A stretch of DNA of 40,469 nucleotides, taken from NCBI GenBank assembly GCA_013822285.1, contig PNKF01000004.1, positions 1 through 40,469 of the forward strand. The letters run 5' to 3'. Under the pieces are notes generated by a model, which was not told where the DNA came from, made no database searches, and worked only from the letters and a program-made list of their open reading frames with translations. The position numbers and the translations under genes were made by a program. The DNA is from Gemmatimonas sp. Lineage in GTDB: Bacteria; Gemmatimonadota; Gemmatimonadetes; Gemmatimonadales; Gemmatimonadaceae. Shown piece after piece: positions 38,352 to 40,469 of this stretch (positions are counted from its first letter, which is position 1; each line of letters opens with the position of its first letter).

Positions 38352-39887
38352 ATGAAGGTCCACACCCACGCCGCGATCGTGCTTCGGAAGATCGCGGGGC
38401 GCGTCGTCGCGCTGTTCAACTCCGAGCACTTCGGCATGGCGGTCGCGGGCCCGCGCGGCGGGTTCGCCCTCTCGCCGGCATTCGTCGGTGGCCTCGGCCT
38501 CATTCTCGCGGTCACGGTCGTCGCGCTCGCGACGCTGGCGTTCACCATGTTCGGCCCGGGTGTCACGGGTGCCGCGCTGCTCGCCACTGCCCCGCTGGCC
38601 GCGACGCAGGCTGATGTCCAGGCGGTCGCCGACAAGCTCGGCAGCGCCTTCGAGCAGTTCAAGGCCGCGAACGACGAGCGGCTGAAGGCGGGTGACCGCG
38701 CCGACGCGCTGCTCAACGCGCACGTCGACCGCATCAACGCGGACATCACCAAGCTGCAGGCTGAGCTCTCCGAGACGATCAAGGCGGCCGCCCGCCCGAA
38801 CTTCAACGCGCCGCAGTCGAAGGAAGAGCAGGCGAAGCTGGCGCACGTGCGCGAGTTCCTCGCGCTCACGCGCGGCATCACCGACCGCCACGAGATGCAG
38901 GCGCTCGCGGTGACGAACGAGGACCTCGAGCAGGTGCAGCAGTACGGGCGCAGCCTGAACGCGTACCTCCGCACGGGCAAGGCGAACGCGGCCATGCAGA
39001 CGGGCTCGCAACCGGACGGCGGCTACCTGATCACGCCGGACAAGAGCGGCCGTCTCGTGCAGCTCGTGTACGAGCAGAGCCCGATCCGTCAGCTCGCCAG
39101 CATCCAGGTGGTGGGCACTGACGCGCTTGAGGGCGTGCTCGACCTCGAGGAAGGCGACGCCGGCTGGGTCGGCGAGACCGAGACGCGCGGCGACAGCAAC
39201 ACGCCGAAGCTCGGCGAGTGGCGCATCCCGGTGCAGGAAGTCTACGCCATGCCGAAGACCACGCAGCGGAGCCTCGATGACGCCTCGCGCGACCTCGAAG
39301 GCTGGCTCGTGGAGAAGGCCGCGGCCCGCATGGCGCGCATGGAGGGCGCCGCGTCGGTGAGCGGTGACGGCAACAAGAAGTGGATGGGCATCCTTCCTTA
39401 TGCGAGCGCGTCGAAGCCGACGTCCTCCAACTGGAAGCGCATCGAGTTCATCAAGACCGGCACGAGCGGCGGTTTCGGGACGACCGGCGCGGCCGACAAG
39501 ATCATCGATGCCATCCAGGCACTGAAGACGATCTACCGCCCCGGCGCCGTGTTCTTCGGTAACAGCCTGACCATCGCCGCGGTGCGCAAGATCAAGAACG
39601 GCAACGGTGAATACGTGTTCCAGCCCGACATGGTGAACGGCTTCAACGGTCGTCTGTGCGGCTACCCGCTCGTCGACTTCGCCGACATGCCGGACCCGGC
39701 CGCGGACAGCCTGTCGCTCGGCTTCGGCAACCTGCGCGAGGGCTATCAGATCGTCGATCGCCTCGGCATCCGCGTCCTGCGCGATCCGCTGACGACGAAG
39801 GGCTACGTGAAGTTCTACGTCACCAAGCGCAGCGGCGGCGACGTCGTGAACTTCGAGGCCATCAAGCTGCTCAAGTTCGGCACCTGA
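38352..39887 (+). CDS. Major capsid protein, HK97 fold, with hydrophobic N-terminal extension
   Basis: A 511-residue protein. Residues from about 165 to the end are an HK97-fold capsid: GGYLITPDKSGRLVQLVYEQSPIRQLASI, AGWVGETETRGDSNTPKLGEW, YAMPKTTQRSLDDASRDLEGWL and VFFGNSLTIAAVRKIKNGNGEYVF. Residues 86-150 are coiled coil, the usual delta (scaffold) domain removed by the protease. Before it lies an unusual 85-residue extension with one clear membrane-like helix (about 44-66, LILAVTVVALATLAF). The ATG at 38352 has GAGGTAA upstream; an in-frame ATG at 38547 would drop the helix. A hairpin follows the gene. Confidence 0.94.
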   Translation: MKVHTHAAIVLRKIAGRVVALFNSEHFGMAVAGPRGGFALSPAFVGGLGLILAVTVVALATLAFTMFGPGVTGAALLATAPLAATQADVQAVADKLGSAFEQFKAANDERLKAGDRADALLNAHVDRINADITKLQAELSETIKAAARPNFNAPQSKEEQAKLAHVREFLALTRGITDRHEMQALAVTNEDLEQVQQYGRSLNAYLRTGKANAAMQTGSQPDGGYLITPDKSGRLVQLVYEQSPIRQLASIQVVGTDALEGVLDLEEGDAGWVGETETRGDSNTPKLGEWRIPVQEVYAMPKTTQRSLDDASRDLEGWLVEKAAARMARMEGAASVSGDGNKKWMGILPYASASKPTSSNWKRIEFIKTGTSGGFGTTGAADKIIDAIQALKTIYRPGAVFFGNSLTIAAVRKIKNGNGEYVFQPDMVNGFNGRLCGYPLVDFADMPDPAADSLSLGFGNLREGYQIVDRLGIRVLRDPLTTKGYVKFYVTKRSGGDVVNFEAIKLLKFGT

Positions 39888-39893
39888 TCCAGA

Positions 39894-39925
39894 CGGGGGC
39901 GTGTTCCACGCGGAACACGCCCCCG
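39894..39925 (+). terminator. Hairpin after the capsid gene
   Basis: A perfect 14-bp stem, CGGGGGCGTGTTCC (39894-39907) with its complement (39912-39925), loop ACGC. It starts seven bases after the capsid stop. There is no T-run; it may be a partial terminator or mRNA stabiliser that sets capsid level above downstream genes. Confidence 0.65.
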
Positions 39926-39975
39926 CTGTCACACCCCCTCTCCATTCACCGCGCCCTTGGCGCAGGAGCCGCGCA

Positions 39976-40407
39976 ATGCGCGACTTGATGAACGACATCC
40001 ACCCGAAGGTGGCGATCGCCCCCGTGGTGGCCACCGACAACACCGCCCTGGTCGGCCTGGACATCGACCGCACCGGGTACGACTCCCTCACGTTCGTCCT
40101 CGGGATGGGCACCTTGGCCGACGTCGACGCGACGTTCGCCGTGCTCGTCGAACACGCGGATGACAACGGCTCCGGCGCCGCCGGGAGCTATGCCGCCGTC
40201 GCCGACGAGGAGCTCGTGGGCACGGAGGCGCTGGCCGGCTTCACCTTCGCGGCCGACAATGCGTGCCGCAAGATCGGCTACATCGGCGGCAAGAAGTGGT
40301 GCCGCATCACGGTGACGCCGTCTGGCAACACCGGCAACGCCCCGATCGCGGCGCTGGCCATCCTCGGCCACCCGAGCGTGAAGCCGACCGCGAACCCGCC
40401 GGCCTGA
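39976..40407 (+). CDS. Small phage head protein, probable decoration or stabilising protein
   Basis: A 143-residue, mostly beta protein placed directly after the capsid gene. Features: VAIAPVVATDNTALVGLDIDRTGYDSLTFVLGMG, then VLVEHADDNGSG and KIGYIGGKKWCRITVTPSGNTGNAPIAALAILGHP. The fold text and place fit a capsid decoration or head-completion protein, known in many siphoviruses as a conserved unknown. The ATG at 39976 has AGGAG upstream; the longer frame would run through the terminator hairpin. Confidence 0.75.
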   Translation: MRDLMNDIHPKVAIAPVVATDNTALVGLDIDRTGYDSLTFVLGMGTLADVDATFAVLVEHADDNGSGAAGSYAAVADEELVGTEALAGFTFAADNACRKIGYIGGKKWCRITVTPSGNTGNAPIAALAILGHPSVKPTANPPA

Positions 40408-40410
40408 TCC

Positions 40411-40469
40411 GTGCGATTCACCTGTACCACCCGATGGGGTCGCCGGTCCGCCGGTGGCCCCATCGGTGC
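40411..40469 (+). CDS. Start of a further phage gene, cut by the window edge
   Basis: A GTG three bases after the preceding stop opens a frame that runs to the edge (first residues RFTCTTRWGRRSAGG after the initiator). Too short to recognise; head-tail connector genes are expected here. Confidence 0.3.
   Translation, partial: MRFTCTTRWGRRSAGGPIG

Larger units (their letters stand above)
26758..40469 (+). mobile_element. Prophage, HK97-type tailed phage, left part
   Basis: From the tRNA scar to the window edge all genes point right, overlap tightly and include replication, packaging and head genes: initiator-like protein, loader-like proteins, HNH nuclease, TerS, TerL, portal, prohead protease, capsid. 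The order is that of HK97-like siphoviruses. Packaging and head genes look intact apart from the in-frame intein in TerL. Integrase, repressor, tail and lysis genes must lie beyond 40469, where the complete tRNA and attR are also expected. Base composition is similar to the host, suggesting a phage adapted to this lineage. Confidence 0.9.

Noticed and set aside
1-40469. CRISPR array or transposase-bearing insertion sequence
   Set aside because: No evenly spaced repeats and no transposase motifs were seen on either strand.

Overview
The window reads as one contiguous piece of a high-GC bacterial chromosome whose right third is an integrated tailed-phage genome. Gene content (DUF5117-type zinc metalloprotease, paired M16 peptidases, many short secreted proteins of unknown family, an ATP10-like protein, a Pycsar-effector-like membrane protein) fits a Gemmatimonadota-type organism best. 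This is an inference from family mix and base composition, not a proven assignment.

Chromosomal part (1-26757). The left edge cuts a DNA polymerase IV gene. It is followed by a secreted zinc metalloprotease and, convergent to it, a dut / active M16 / inactive M16 operon. Two secreted proteins of unknown function and a block of minus-strand genes come next: a zinc-ribbon membrane protein, a rhodanese with its own promoter, and a coupled operon of Tat-exported glycosylasparaginase, a Pycsar-effector-like protein and a DUF423 protein. A DUF3592 protein, an ATP10-like protein, tRNA-Pro(GGG) and an exported protein lead to phenylalanine 4-hydroxylase (phhA). Upstream of phhA the sequence shows a complete ribosome-mediated attenuator: promoter, a 27-residue leader peptide with three consecutive Tyr codons, mutually exclusive anti-terminator and terminator helices, then the gene. 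A Phd/PIN toxin-antitoxin pair, two overlapping CNNM/CorC-type CBS transporter genes, tRNA-Gly(CCC), an acetyl-CoA hydrolase/transferase, and a five-gene operon (YtrA-type GntR regulator, ABC ATPase, permease, two unknown membrane-linked proteins) follow. A lipoprotein gene closes the host part.

Prophage part (about 26758-40469, continuing past the right edge). It begins at a displaced 3' end of a tRNA-like gene, which is the expected scar of tRNA-targeted integration. All prophage genes run rightward, mostly with 1-17 base overlaps: small zinc-ribbon and ASCH proteins, a replication-initiator-like protein, two related helicase-loader-like proteins, small coiled-coil and HTH proteins, HNH nuclease, a G-rich cos-like stretch, TerS, TerL, portal, ClpP-like prohead protease, HK97-fold capsid and a small head protein. 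TerL is interrupted in its Walker A motif by a 358-residue intein with a LAGLIDADG endonuclease. The intein carries Ala1 and the W-C-T triplet of class 3 inteins. Integrase, repressor, tail and lysis genes are not in the window.

The two most interesting items are the Tyr-codon attenuator of phhA, which suggests the enzyme serves tyrosine supply and not only phenylalanine breakdown, and the class 3 intein in TerL.
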